Shown here in pieces: positions 46,192 to 55,337 of a stretch of 64,000 nucleotides of DNA; within the stretch, counting starts at the first letter, position 1, and each line of letters begins with the position of its first letter. Origin of the DNA: Microbacterium pullorum. Its GTDB lineage: Bacteria; Actinomycetota; Actinomycetes; Actinomycetales; Microbacteriaceae. Location: positions 300,175-364,174 of the forward strand of contig NZ_JACSQP010000005.1 in NCBI RefSeq assembly GCF_014836535.1. The letters run 5' to 3'. A model generated the notes under the pieces. The model saw only the letters and a list, made by a program, of their open reading frames with translations. It made no database searches and was not told the DNA's origin. The position numbers were made by a program, and so were the translations under genes.

Positions 46192-46258
46192 CGCCCAAAC
46201 GAGGACCACCGGCCCTGAGGCATCCGCATCTCGGCAGATCTCCTCATCTGGGCGACGG
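46192..46258. repeat. Dispersed intergenic repeat, copy B
   Basis: Same orientation as copy A at 42456. Conserved blocks are GCCCAAACGAGG, AGGCATCCGCATCTCGGCAG and ATCTCC-CATC-GGGC-ACGG; the 17-18 nt between the first two blocks differ. It lies between a TauE/SafE gene and an FBP-domain gene. Confidence 0.75.
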
Positions 46259-46325
46259 AGTCCCCGCTGGGGCACCCCTCGTCGACACCGGCCCTTCGGT
46301 TGACTCACCGTTGTAGGCTCGTCTG

Positions 46326-46376
46326 GTGAGCTTCCAGGAGGTGGTCGGCGCCCGTATCGCCGGCATCAGGGCGTGA
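46326..46376 (+). CDS. Possible 16-residue leaderless peptide
   Basis: GTG at 46326 opens a 17-codon frame (SFQEVVGARIAGIRA after the start) ending TGA. A TAGGCT box (46314-46319) ends 6 nt before it, the same layout as the leaderless genes in this window. It could be a leader peptide for the FBP-domain gene about 105 nt downstream, a truncated gene start, or chance. Confidence 0.3.
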   Translation: MSFQEVVGARIAGIRA

Positions 46377-46481
46377 TACCCCGGTCGTTTCGTTCGACGC
46401 GACCGAAATCACCCACCCCTGCACACCTTCGCCCGTGCGGCGCGCCACCACGCGCCCGGGCGATCACCGAAAGAGATCACC

Positions 46482-46964
46482 ATGCTCCGCATTACGGAGA
46501 AGACCCTCCGCGCATCGTTCGTCAACGCCTCCCGCAAAGAGGTCAGCGACCTCACCCTTCCCACAGGATTCGAGACGCTGGACTGGGATCAACTGGACTA
46601 CCTCGGTTGGCGGGACCCGAAGATGGGTCGGCGGGCATATGCCGTGGTGCCGTCGCTCGACGGCGAGCTCATCGGCATCCTGCTCCAGCAGGCCACGGCA
46701 TCGCCGCGGGCACGCGCACAGTGCGCGTGGTGCAGCGACGTCACGCTGCCCAACAGTGTGGTGTTCTACAGCGCCAGGCGCTCGGGCAAGGCCGGACGCA
46801 ACGGCAACACCGTCGGCACGCTCGTGTGCGAAGAGTTCCAATGCTCGCGGAACGTGCGCAGGACTCCCCCGCTCGCTTACGAGGGATACGACGTCGAAGC
46901 CGCCCGCCAACGGCGGATCGAGGACCTGCAGCTTCGCATCGCCTCATTCGCCGCGGAGGTCTAA
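46482..46964 (+). CDS. FBP-domain (FusB-like C-terminal treble-clef) protein
   Basis: A 160-residue protein. The C-terminal treble-clef zinc site has Cys81 and Cys84 (CAWC), Cys116 and Cys121 (CEEFQC), with YSARRSGKAGRNGNTVG between them, the FBP pattern. In FusB/FusC this domain binds elongation factor G and frees it from fusidic-acid-stalled ribosomes; actinobacterial single-domain homologues such as this one are often annotated the same way but their function is not established. ATG 46482 has a GAAAGAG ribosome site. Confidence 0.85.
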   Translation: MLRITEKTLRASFVNASRKEVSDLTLPTGFETLDWDQLDYLGWRDPKMGRRAYAVVPSLDGELIGILLQQATASPRARAQCAWCSDVTLPNSVVFYSARRSGKAGRNGNTVGTLVCEEFQCSRNVRRTPPLAYEGYDVEAARQRRIEDLQLRIASFAAEV

Positions 46965-47105
46965 CGGCAGACATCGGCCGGCCGGCGTCAGCAGCAGCCG
47001 CAGCGACGAGCGACCCCGCCCCACCGGGAACGGCGACGGGGAGCTCAGAGAGCCAGGTTCGGCTCCAAGAGCGCGCCCGATGCCCTGCTGGGCTACTTCT
47101 CAACC

Positions 47106-47747
47106 TCAGCGCTGCAGGTTCACCCCGAACACGACCGCGGCGTCCGTGATCGCCGCACTCAGCACCGGGCGGCGTCCCTGCAGCCACGAGAGCGACGAGC
47201 CGAACGTCCACCGCGTGCGGGCTGCGTGCACGCGCCCCCGGATCGAATTCCTCGAGCGGATGGATGCCGCGCCCCGGCGCTGCAGGGTCGGCAGCGGCAG
47301 CGTCCAGACACCGGGCATCCGCAAACCGGCATGCGCACGGGTCTCGGCGAGGATCGCGCGGGTGTCGGTGCGGTAGAGCGCACGCAGGTCGCGGCCCGAC
47401 GCCTCGCGGCGCGCCGTCATGAGCAGCTTCGGAATGCCCCACAGCGCCCGGCCTCCCGCCTGCGACGCCTCGGAGGTCACCCAGATCTGTGGGATGTTCA
47501 CCGACAGGCGCCCGCGGTGCATCACCGGCAGCGCGACGAGGAGCTCGTCGTAGGCGAGCATGCCCGAGGGCGCGTACCGCACCGCGGCGACCCCGACCAC
47601 CGCGCGCCCCGCCACCGTGAGCGGCCGCGCGCCCGCCGGGATCTGCGCCAGCACATCGGCCGGGAGATCCCGCACCGGCACGGTGAAGACGCCGACCGCG
47701 AAGTCGCCCTTCAGATGCCACGGTTCGGGCGGATAGGAGGTGCTCAC
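47106..47747 (-). CDS. Acetoacetate decarboxylase-family protein
   Basis: A 213-residue protein with the ADC-like beta-cone pattern: PEPWHLKGDFAVGVFTVPV start, RAVVGVAAVRY, LAYDELLVALPV, IPQIWVTSEASQAGGRALWGIPK. The lysine that forms a Schiff base in true acetoacetate decarboxylases cannot be placed with confidence, so activity may differ (members include decarboxylases, aldolase-dehydratases and sugar-modifying homologues). GTG start overlaps the fadB-type stop (GTGA), making it the last gene of an eight-gene catabolic operon. Confidence 0.78.
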   Translation of the reverse strand: MSTSYPPEPWHLKGDFAVGVFTVPVRDLPADVLAQIPAGARPLTVAGRAVVGVAAVRYAPSGMLAYDELLVALPVMHRGRLSVNIPQIWVTSEASQAGGRALWGIPKLLMTARREASGRDLRALYRTDTRAILAETRAHAGLRMPGVWTLPLPTLQRRGAASIRSRNSIRGRVHAARTRWTFGSSLSWLQGRRPVLSAAITDAAVVFGVNLQR

Positions 47748-49939
47748 CGGTAGGTCGTCCCGGTCTCGGCCTTGTGCGCCAGCGACGCCGGCGGCGCGAA
47801 GTGGTCGCCGTACCGTTCGGCGAGCTCACGCGCCCGGCGCGCGAACGCGGCCGGGCCGAGGGAGCCGTCGGCGGCCTCGTAGCCGTCGACGTGCTGCAGC
47901 GCGCCGCCCAGCAGCGGGGGGAATCCGATGCCCAGGATCGACCCGACGTTGGCATCGGGCACGGTGCGCAGCACCCCCTCGTCCCACACCCGGATCGTCT
48001 CGAGGCTCATCGCGAACGTGAGGCGCTCCTCCACGTCGGCGAGCGGCATCTCCACATCGCCGCCGAAGAGGTCGGCCAGACCCGGCCAGAGCTGCTTGCG
48101 CCCGTCGGCGGGGTAGTCGTAGAAGCCCGCTCCCGCGTTCTTGCCGTGACGGTCGCGCGCGATCAGCGCGTCGAGCACACGCATCGCCGGCGAGGACTCG
48201 TACGGCGTGCCGGCGTCGGCGGCGAGGCGCTCCGCCTCGCGCTCGATCTTCTGCGGGAGATCCAGCGAGACCTCGTCGAGCATCGCGAGCGGCTGACCGG
48301 GGAAGCCGGCGAGCGACGCCGCGCGCTCGATCACGACCGGGTCCACTCCCTCCCCCACCATGCGCGCCGCTTCCATCACGAGCGATCCGAACACCCGGCT
48401 GGTGAAGAAGCCCCGGCGGTCGTTCACGACGATCGGTGTCTTGCGCAGCTGCACGGCGAGATCGAACGCGCGCGCCAGGGCCTCGTCGCTCGTCTGGTCG
48501 CCGACGATGATCTCGATGAGCGGCATCTTCTCGACCGGGCTGAAGAAGTGGATGCCGATGACATCGCTGCCGCGCGCCACCCCCTGCGCCAGCAGGCTGA
48601 TCGGGAGGGTGGAGGTGTTCGAGCCCAGCAGCGCGTCCGGAAGCACGGATGCCTCGGCCTCGGCCAGCACCTCGTGCTTCAGCGCGACCGACTCGAACAC
48701 CGCCTCGACCACCGCGTCACAGCCGGCGAGGTCTGCGGGGTCGGCCGTGGCGGTGATCCGCTCCAGCGTCTCGTCCCGCTGCGCAGGGGTGACGCGGCCT
48801 TTGGCCACGAGCCCATCCAACACCGCGGCGGCATGCGCGCGGCCGCGGGCCGCGGCATCCGTCGTCACGTCCTTCAGGACCACGTCGATGCCGGCGCGCG
48901 CGGCGGTGTAGGCGATGCCGGCGCCCATCATCCCGGCGCCGAGCACCGCCAGCCGTGTGACCGGGCGGGGCGGGATGCCGGCCGGGCGCGAGGCGCCGCT
49001 GGCGATCGCCTGCATGTCGAAGAAGAACGCCTGCGTCATGTTGCGGAACTGCTGACCGGTGGCCAGGTGCACGAAGTAGCGGGATTCGATGCGGGAGGCG
49101 GTGGCGAAGTCGACCTGCGCGCCTTCGACGGCGGCGGCGAGGATCGCCCGGGGAGCGCGGTAGCGGGCGCCCTTGAGCGTGGCGCGCAGCGTGGCGGGGA
49201 ACGCGGGGAGCATCGCGGCGAGCGCGGGCGTCTGCGGCGTGCCGCCGGGCATGCGGTAGCCCTTGCGATCCCAAGGCTGTGTCGCGGCATCCGGATCGTC
49301 CTGGTGCGCATCGATCCACGCGATCGCTGCCGGCAGCAGGGCATCTCGATCGGCCACGAGCTCGTCCACGAGCCCGGCCGCCTGCGCCTGCGCGGGACGG
49401 AACCGCCGCCCTTCCAGCAGCACGGCGGTGAGGGCGGCCTGCAGCCCGAGCATGCGGACGGTCCTGGTCACACCGCCGCCGCCGGGGAGCAGCCCGAGGG
49501 TGACTTCGGGCAGGCCCAGGTCGTAGCGAGCGTCCACGGCGATGCGGTGATGGGTCGCCAGGGCGATCTCGAACCCGCCGCCCAGCGCCGCACCCCCGAT
49601 CGCGGCGACCACCGGGCGACCGAGCGTCTCGAGGCGCCGGAGCGCCGCTTTGATGCCCTCGATCTCTTCGAAGAGCGCCGCGCCGCCGTCTGGTCCGGTC
49701 GCCATCAGCGCCACGAGGTCGCCGCCGGCGAAGAACGTCTTCTTGGCACTGGAGATCACCACACCGCGAACGGCGGTCGGATCGTCGGCGATCGCAGTGG
49801 CGACCTGCTCGACGGCATCGGTCATGGCGGCACGGAACGCGTCGTTCATCGTGTTCGCCGAATGGGTGGGGTCATCGAGCACGAGGTGCGCGACGCCGTC
49901 CTGGAGCGAGTAGCGCACCGCGGGCGCAAGAGCTGTCAT
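47744..49939 (-). CDS. fadB: Bifunctional enoyl-CoA hydratase/3-hydroxyacyl-CoA dehydrogenase
   Basis: A 731-residue fusion. The N-terminal crotonase domain (~1-280) has the oxyanion segments FFAGGDL and IGGAALGGGFEIALA plus LPEVTLGLLPGGGG with the second catalytic Glu. The 3-hydroxyacyl-CoA dehydrogenase follows with NAD motif GAGMMGAGIAY (~338), GSNTSTLPI, GIHFFSPVEKMPLIEII (catalytic His) and the C-terminal helical domain. It performs steps 2 and 3 of beta-oxidation. ATG 49939 has an AAGGAA ribosome site, 16 nt after the thiolase stop, giving fadA-fadB order within the operon. Confidence 0.94.
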   Translation of the reverse strand: MTALAPAVRYSLQDGVAHLVLDDPTHSANTMNDAFRAAMTDAVEQVATAIADDPTAVRGVVISSAKKTFFAGGDLVALMATGPDGGAALFEEIEGIKAALRRLETLGRPVVAAIGGAALGGGFEIALATHHRIAVDARYDLGLPEVTLGLLPGGGGVTRTVRMLGLQAALTAVLLEGRRFRPAQAQAAGLVDELVADRDALLPAAIAWIDAHQDDPDAATQPWDRKGYRMPGGTPQTPALAAMLPAFPATLRATLKGARYRAPRAILAAAVEGAQVDFATASRIESRYFVHLATGQQFRNMTQAFFFDMQAIASGASRPAGIPPRPVTRLAVLGAGMMGAGIAYTAARAGIDVVLKDVTTDAAARGRAHAAAVLDGLVAKGRVTPAQRDETLERITATADPADLAGCDAVVEAVFESVALKHEVLAEAEASVLPDALLGSNTSTLPISLLAQGVARGSDVIGIHFFSPVEKMPLIEIIVGDQTSDEALARAFDLAVQLRKTPIVVNDRRGFFTSRVFGSLVMEAARMVGEGVDPVVIERAASLAGFPGQPLAMLDEVSLDLPQKIEREAERLAADAGTPYESSPAMRVLDALIARDRHGKNAGAGFYDYPADGRKQLWPGLADLFGGDVEMPLADVEERLTFAMSLETIRVWDEGVLRTVPDANVGSILGIGFPPLLGGALQHVDGYEAADGSLGPAAFARRARELAERYGDHFAPPASLAHKAETGTTYR

Positions 49940-49955
49940 GGTGTTCCTTTTCGGG

Positions 49956-51182
49956 TCAGACGCGTTCGACGATGGTGGCGATGCCCATGCCGCCGCCGAT
50001 GCAGAGGGTGGCCAGGCCGTAGCGCCCACCGCGGCGCTCCAGCTCGTCCACGAGGGTGCCGAGGATCATGGCCCCGGTCGCGCCCAGGGGATGCCCCATC
50101 GCAATGGCGCCGCCGTTGACGTTGGTGCGGTCGGCGGGGAAGTCGCCGAGGTCGCGCATGAGCTTGAGGGCGACGGCGGCGAAGGCCTCGTTGATCTCGA
50201 TCACGTCGATGTCGTCGATCGTGAGGCCGGCGCGCTCCAGCGCGATGCGGGAGGCGGGAGCGGGCCCGGTGAGCATGATGGTCGGCTCGGTGCTCACGAC
50301 ACCGACCGAGACGATCCGCGCGCGGGGGGTGAGTCCGTGGCGGGCACCCGCGGCCTCCGAGCCGACGAGCACGAGGGCGGCGCCGTCGACGATCCCCGAG
50401 GAGTTGCCGGCGTGGTGCACATGGTCGATCCGGGCGACGTGGGGGTACTTCTCCAGCGCCACCGCGTCGAACCCCGCCGTGCGGCCGAGCTGCGCGAACG
50501 ACGGCGCGAGGGCGGCGAGCGACTGCACCGTCGTCCCCGGTCGGATCGTCTCGTCGCGGTCGAGGATCGTGAGCCCGTTGCGATCGCGCACCGGCACGAT
50601 CGAGCGACCGAAGCGGCCCTCGGCCCACGCGCGCTCGGCGCGGGCGTGGGATTCGGCGGCGAAGGCGTCGACGTCCTCGCGCGTGTAGCCCTCGATCGTG
50701 GCGATCAGGTCGGCGCTGATGCCCTGCGGCACGAAGTCGGCGGCGAACGCCGTTTCGGGGTCCATCGCCCAGGGCCCGCCGTCACTGCCCATCGGCACCC
50801 GGCTCATCGACTCGACGCCGCCCGCCACGATGAGGTCTTCCCAGCCCGACCGCACGCGCGCCGCCGCCTGGTTCACCGCCTCCAGACCCGACCCGCAGAA
50901 CCGGTTCAGCTGCACGCCGGGCACCGAGTCGGGCCAGCCGGCGGCGAGCGCGGCGGTCTTGGCGATGTCGGCGCCCTGCTCGCCGATCGGTGTGACGCAC
51001 CCGAGCACCACGTCGTCGACGCCGCTCGGGTCAAGGCCCGGGTTACGCTCCCCCAGCGCATCGAGCAGGCCGGTGACGAGGCTGACCGGCTTCACCTCGT
51101 ACAGCGCGCCGCTCGCCTTGCCGCGCCCTCGCGGGGTGCGGATCGCGTCGTAGATGAACGCCTCGCTCATCGGGTCGGTCAT
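49956..51182 (-). CDS. fadA: Acetyl-CoA C-acyltransferase (thiolase)
   Basis: A 408-residue degradative thiolase. The nucleophile Cys96 is in [12 protein letters not shown], the activating His in [15 protein letters not shown] (~364) and the second Cys in [11 protein letters not shown] (~395); NEAFA is also present. It cleaves 3-ketoacyl-CoA, the last step of beta-oxidation, probably as a complex with the FadB-type protein encoded next. ATG 51182 overlaps the CoA-transferase stop by 4 bp (ATGA). Confidence 0.95.
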   Translation of the reverse strand: MTDPMSEAFIYDAIRTPRGRGKASGALYEVKPVSLVTGLLDALGERNPGLDPSGVDDVVLGCVTPIGEQGADIAKTAALAAGWPDSVPGVQLNRFCGSGLEAVNQAAARVRSGWEDLIVAGGVESMSRVPMGSDGGPWAMDPETAFAADFVPQGISADLIATIEGYTREDVDAFAAESHARAERAWAEGRFGRSIVPVRDRNGLTILDRDETIRPGTTVQSLAALAPSFAQLGRTAGFDAVALEKYPHVARIDHVHHAGNSSGIVDGAALVLVGSEAAGARHGLTPRARIVSVGVVSTEPTIMLTGPAPASRIALERAGLTIDDIDVIEINEAFAAVALKLMRDLGDFPADRTNVNGGAIAMGHPLGATGAMILGTLVDELERRGGRYGLATLCIGGGMGIATIVERV

Positions 51183-52339
51183 CGGGTCTCCTGTCGTTCG
51201 GTCTCGGGGGCGCTCGGCGCGGCCGCCGCGGTCCCCGTCCAGTCTGCGAGCACATCGTCCACGCGGTCCCACTCTGCGCGCGGTGGGCGCACGGCCGGCG
51301 GCGGCGTGCGCGAGAACCGCGGTGCCGGTGCCGCCTGAACGACCTCGTCCACCTCGATCAGCGTGTCACGCGCGGTGAGATGCGGATGCCGCGCCGCCTC
51401 GGCGAACGACAGCACCGGTGTCACACAGGCATCCGTTCCGTCGAACTCGCGCGCCCACTCGTCGCGCGTGCGCTCCGCGAACGCGGCCGCCAGGCGGGCG
51501 CGCAGCGCCGACCATCCCCGGGGGTCGTACTGCTCGGCAGCCACGGCATCCGCGTCGTCCCAGCCGAGACCGTGCACCAGCCGACGGAAGAACTCCGGCT
51601 CGAGAGCGCCGACCGCGACGAAGCCGCCGTCGGCGCACGCGTAGGTGTCGTAGAACGGCGCTCCCCCGTCGAGCAGGTTCGCGCCCGCCTGGTCGCTCCA
51701 CTGGCCGGTGCCGCGCAGCGCCCAGATCAGCTGAAGCAGCGACGCGACCCCGTCGACCATCGCCGCGTCGATCACCTGGCCGCGTCCGGAACGGGCCCGT
51801 TCGACGAGCGCGGACAGCACTCCGACCGCGAAATAGAGCGACCCGCCGCCGAAGTCGGCGACGAGGTTGAGCGGGGCGGTGGGGCGCGCTCCGTCTCGAC
51901 CGAACGCGGCGAGCGCCCCGGTCAGCGCGAGGTAGTTGATGTCATGCCCCGCAGTCGCCGACAGCGGCCCGTCCTGCCCCCATCCCGTGATGCGGCCGTA
52001 GACGAGACGGGGGTTGCGTTCCAGGGACTCGGCCGCACCGATGCCCATGCGCTCGGCGGCGCCGGGGCGGAAGCCGTCGATCAGCACATCGGCGCGATCC
52101 ACCAGCGCGACCAGCGACTGCCGTCCGGCGTCGGTCTTGACATCCAGCGCGATGCGGCGCCGGCCACGCAGCATCTGGTCTCGCTGGTCGCCTCGACCCA
52201 CGCGCAGCGCGGCGTCGGGCCGTTCGACCCGCACGACGTCCGCACCCAGATCTGCGAGCAGCATCGCCGCGTGCGGCCCGGGACCGATGGCCCCGAGCTC
52301 GACGACGCGGATGCCCGCGAGAGGACCTTCACCCGGCAT
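51179..52339 (-). CDS. CaiB/BaiF-family CoA-transferase, alpha-methylacyl-CoA racemase-like
   Basis: A 386-residue family III CoA-transferase-fold protein. The N-terminus [32 protein letters not shown] is typical (key residues VVELG, LADLGAD). Residues His132-Asp133 in [13 protein letters not shown] and the GGGSLY, DAAMVDG blocks match alpha-methylacyl-CoA racemases rather than true CoA-transferases, which have Asp after a different loop. Such racemases convert (2R)- to (2S)-methyl-branched acyl-CoAs so beta-oxidation can go on, which hints at a methyl-branched or isoprenoid substrate for the operon. It overlaps the ligase gene by 11 bp. Confidence 0.87.
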   Translation of the reverse strand: MPGEGPLAGIRVVELGAIGPGPHAAMLLADLGADVVRVERPDAALRVGRGDQRDQMLRGRRRIALDVKTDAGRQSLVALVDRADVLIDGFRPGAAERMGIGAAESLERNPRLVYGRITGWGQDGPLSATAGHDINYLALTGALAAFGRDGARPTAPLNLVADFGGGSLYFAVGVLSALVERARSGRGQVIDAAMVDGVASLLQLIWALRGTGQWSDQAGANLLDGGAPFYDTYACADGGFVAVGALEPEFFRRLVHGLGWDDADAVAAEQYDPRGWSALRARLAAAFAERTRDEWAREFDGTDACVTPVLSFAEAARHPHLTARDTLIEVDEVVQAAPAPRFSRTPPPAVRPPRAEWDRVDDVLADWTGTAAAAPSAPETERQETR

Positions 52340-54143
52340 ACATCGCCCCGATCCGTTCGCGCTGGCCCTGCTCCACCAGTCCGCGCTTGACCTTCATCGA
52401 CGGGGTCAGCTCGCCCGATTCGATCGAGAGGTCCGCGTCGAGGATCGTCCAGCGCTTGACCGTCTCCCAGGGGTTCAGGCGCCCGTTGAGCTGGTCGATG
52501 TAGCCCGCGACCAGCTGCTGCACCTCCGGCGAGGACACCTGCGCGGAATAGCCCGCTGCGGCGACGCCGTTCTCCGCGCACCACGCCGCGATCGCGTCGG
52601 GGTCGAGCGTGACCAGCGCCACGCAGTACGGTCGCTCGTCGCCGAACACCAGGAACTGGCTGACGTACGGGCACAGCGCTTTGAAGGCCGCCTCGACGGC
52701 CCCCGGCACGACGATCTTGCCGCCGGAGGTCTTGATGAGGTCCTTCAGGCGCCCCGTGATGGTGAGGAAGCCGTCGGCGTCGAGCGTTCCCTGGTCGCCG
52801 GTGCGGAGCCAACCGTCCGGGGTGAACGCGTCCGCGGTCTCGGTCTCGAGGTTGTTGTAGCCCGACATGATGTGCGGCCCCCGCAGCTGGATCTCGCCGT
52901 CGGGGGCGATACGCACGTCAGACCCGGGGAGCGCGCGCCCGACCGTGCCGAACTTGTTGTCGATCGGCCGGCCGCAGAACGCCCCCGCGGTGGTCTCGGT
53001 CAGCCCGTAGCCCTCGATGATGAGGATGCCCGCCGAGTGGAACCACTCCGCGATCTCGCGGTTGAGCGGCGCCGATCCCGAGATGAAGAAGCGCACGCGC
53101 CCGCCGAAGCGCTCGCGCACCTTGGCGAAGACGAGCCGGTCGAACAGTCGGTGGCGCAGCGCCAGGCCGGCGCCGATGCGCTCCCCTGCGGCCTTGCGCC
53201 GTTCGTATTCGGCGCCGACGGCGAACGCGGTGCGGAAGATCTTCTCCTTGAGCCCGCCTTCCGCCTCCTGGGTGGAGACGATCTTGCCGTAGGCCTTCTC
53301 GAAGATGCGCGGCGCCGCACCCATGAAGGTCGGCTTGATCACGGCGAGGTTGTCGATGATCTTGTCCACGCGGCCGTCGATGGCCGTCGCGTAGCCCACG
53401 GCGAGCTGTGCCGAGAGGATCACCTTGCCGAACGAATGCGACATCGGCAGCCAGAGGAAGTTGACGTCGTCGGTGCGCAGGAATCCGAGCGCCTTCAGCG
53501 CCTCACCCTCGTATACCCAGCACAGCTGGGTGAGCCGCACGCCCTTGGGCCGGCCCGTGGTGCCCGACGTGTAGATCAGGGTCGCGAGATCGCCCTGTCC
53601 GATGGCGTCGGTCGCGCGGTTCACCGCCTCGGGGTCTGCGGCCAGCAGCTCGCGCCCGCGCCGGCGCACGTCGTCGAGCGACAGGGCGCCGGGTGCGGCA
53701 TCCATCGCGATGATCGTCTCCAGCGCCGGCAGGTCACCGCGGTGCGACATGATCTTGGCGAGCTGGTCGGCGTCTTCGACGATCGCGAACCGACAGCCGG
53801 CGTCAGCGAGGATGTAGGCGGCGTCCTCCGCCGCCGTCGTCGGGTACACCGTCGTGGTCGCCCCGCCGGCGCACATCACTGCGAGGTCAGCGAGGATCCA
53901 TTCGTAGCGCGTGTTCGCGACGATCGCGACGCGATCCTCTCTGCGCAGTCTGAGGGCGAGCAGCCCCGCCGCGACTTCGGCGACCTCCGCCGCGGCCTCG
54001 CTCCAGGTCACCGAGACCCAGTCCGCCCCTCGCAGGAACCGATAGGCCTCGCGATCCGGGGTCTTCGCCACGCGTCGCCGCAGCATCACCCCCAATGACG
54101 GTGCGAGGTCCTGCAGAAAGCTGGTGTCGATCGTCGCGGCCAT
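52329..54143 (-). CDS. fadD: Long-chain acyl-CoA ligase (FadD15-like AMP-binding)
   Basis: A 604-residue ANL-superfamily ligase of the long-chain/FAA-type. The P-loop is LIYTSGTTGRPKGV (~190), followed by LPMSHSFGK, IIEGYGLTETTAG and the hinge region WLRTGDQGTLDADGFLTITGR; the C-terminal lysine lies in the last 30 residues (ESGELTPSMKVKR). It forms acyl-CoA from a free acid, the entry to the operon's beta-oxidation enzymes. ATG 54143 has a GGGAG ribosome site. Its end (LTPSMKVKRGLVEQ) resembles the partial ligase at the window start, a different copy. Confidence 0.93.
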   Translation of the reverse strand: MAATIDTSFLQDLAPSLGVMLRRRVAKTPDREAYRFLRGADWVSVTWSEAAAEVAEVAAGLLALRLRREDRVAIVANTRYEWILADLAVMCAGGATTTVYPTTAAEDAAYILADAGCRFAIVEDADQLAKIMSHRGDLPALETIIAMDAAPGALSLDDVRRRGRELLAADPEAVNRATDAIGQGDLATLIYTSGTTGRPKGVRLTQLCWVYEGEALKALGFLRTDDVNFLWLPMSHSFGKVILSAQLAVGYATAIDGRVDKIIDNLAVIKPTFMGAAPRIFEKAYGKIVSTQEAEGGLKEKIFRTAFAVGAEYERRKAAGERIGAGLALRHRLFDRLVFAKVRERFGGRVRFFISGSAPLNREIAEWFHSAGILIIEGYGLTETTAGAFCGRPIDNKFGTVGRALPGSDVRIAPDGEIQLRGPHIMSGYNNLETETADAFTPDGWLRTGDQGTLDADGFLTITGRLKDLIKTSGGKIVVPGAVEAAFKALCPYVSQFLVFGDERPYCVALVTLDPDAIAAWCAENGVAAAGYSAQVSSPEVQQLVAGYIDQLNGRLNPWETVKRWTILDADLSIESGELTPSMKVKRGLVEQGQRERIGAMYAG

Positions 54144-54173
54144 GTCACTCCCTTGTGCTTGGCGGATTTCGGG

Positions 54174-55337
54174 TTACTGCGGGGTGTAGCGGGCCGCCTG
54201 TTCGCGGCCGATGATCTCCTTCATGATCTCGGTGGTGCCACCGTAGATGGTCTGGATGCGGGCATCTCGATATGCCCGGGCGATGGGGTATTCCAGCATG
54301 TAGCCGGCGCCTCCGAACAGCTGCAGGCAGCGCGTGGTCACCCGAACCTGCAGTTCGCTCGCCCACCATTTGGCCTTGGACGCCTCCACCGCGGTGAGCT
54401 CGCCGTCGTTGAGGGCCAGCGCCGCCCTCTCGACGTACGCCCGGGTGATGTCGGTCTCGGTCTCGAGCTCGGCGAGCACGAATCGGGTGTTCTGGAAGTC
54501 GCCGATCCGCTGGCCGAACGCGGTGCGGTCGTAGACGTAGTCCAGCGTCCAGCCGATGGCCGCCTCGGATGCCGCGACAGCGGCGGCCGCGATCGACAGC
54601 CGCTCCCGCGGCAGCCGCTCCATGAGGTAGCGCATCCCCCCGCCCACTCGGCCGAGCAGACGGTCCTCGCCGACCCGCACGTCCTGAAAGAACAGTTCGG
54701 CGGTGTCCTGCCCCGACAGGCCGATCTTGTCGAGCTGGCGCCCGCGGGTGAATCCTGCATCGGCGGCCTCGACCACGAACAGGCTGAACCCGCGCGAGCC
54801 CGCCTGCGGGTCGGTCTTGGCCACCACGATCACGAGGTCGGCGTGGATGCCGCTCGTGATGAAAGTCTTGGACCCGTTGAGCACCCACTCGTCGCCGTCG
54901 CGCACGGCGGTGGTGCGGATGCCCTGCAGGTCGCTGCCGGTGCCGGGCTCCGTCATCGCGATCGCACCGATGAGGCTGCCGTCGGCCATCCCGGGCAGCC
55001 ACCGGCGCTTCTGCTCATCGGTGGCGAGATCGAGCAGGTACGGGATGACGATGTCGTCCTGCAGTCCGATCCCGACGCCGAACGAGGTGACCCCCGCACG
55101 GGCGATCTCCTCACCGAACACGAAGCGGTAGCGGTAGTCCGGTTCGCCGCCGCCGCCGAACTCCTCGGGAACGCCGAGTCCCAGCATCCCGTTCGCGCCC
55201 GCGCTCAGCCAGACCGCGCGGTCGATGATGCGCGCGTCCTCCCAGGCCGCGTAGTGGGGCTCGACCTCACGGCGCAGGAACTCGCGCACGCTCTGCCGGT
55301 AGGCCTCGTGGTCTTCGGTGTAGAACGTGCTCTTCAT
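54174..55337 (-). CDS. Acyl-CoA dehydrogenase
   Basis: A 387-residue FAD flavoenzyme. The acyl-CoA dehydrogenase signatures are AIAMTEPGTGSDLQGIRTTAV and, at the end, YMLEYPIARAYRDARIQTIYGGTTEIMKEIIGRE, whose T-E-I segment usually precedes or holds the catalytic base region. RTAFGQRI is also present. It oxidises an acyl-CoA to the 2-enoyl-CoA. ATG 55337 overlaps the hydrolase stop by 4 bp. Spacing to fadD is 30 nt. Chain preference unknown; the neighbouring racemase-like gene suggests branched substrates. Confidence 0.93.
   Translation of the reverse strand: MKSTFYTEDHEAYRQSVREFLRREVEPHYAAWEDARIIDRAVWLSAGANGMLGLGVPEEFGGGGEPDYRYRFVFGEEIARAGVTSFGVGIGLQDDIVIPYLLDLATDEQKRRWLPGMADGSLIGAIAMTEPGTGSDLQGIRTTAVRDGDEWVLNGSKTFITSGIHADLVIVVAKTDPQAGSRGFSLFVVEAADAGFTRGRQLDKIGLSGQDTAELFFQDVRVGEDRLLGRVGGGMRYLMERLPRERLSIAAAAVAASEAAIGWTLDYVYDRTAFGQRIGDFQNTRFVLAELETETDITRAYVERAALALNDGELTAVEASKAKWWASELQVRVTTRCLQLFGGAGYMLEYPIARAYRDARIQTIYGGTTEIMKEIIGREQAARYTPQ

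Larger units (their letters stand above)
46076..46481. other. 406-bp intergenic region
   Basis: Contains no gene of normal size. It holds copy B of the dispersed repeat (46192-46258), a possible leaderless 16-codon open frame (46326-46376) behind TAGGCT, and the long leader of the FBP-domain gene. Confidence 0.6.
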
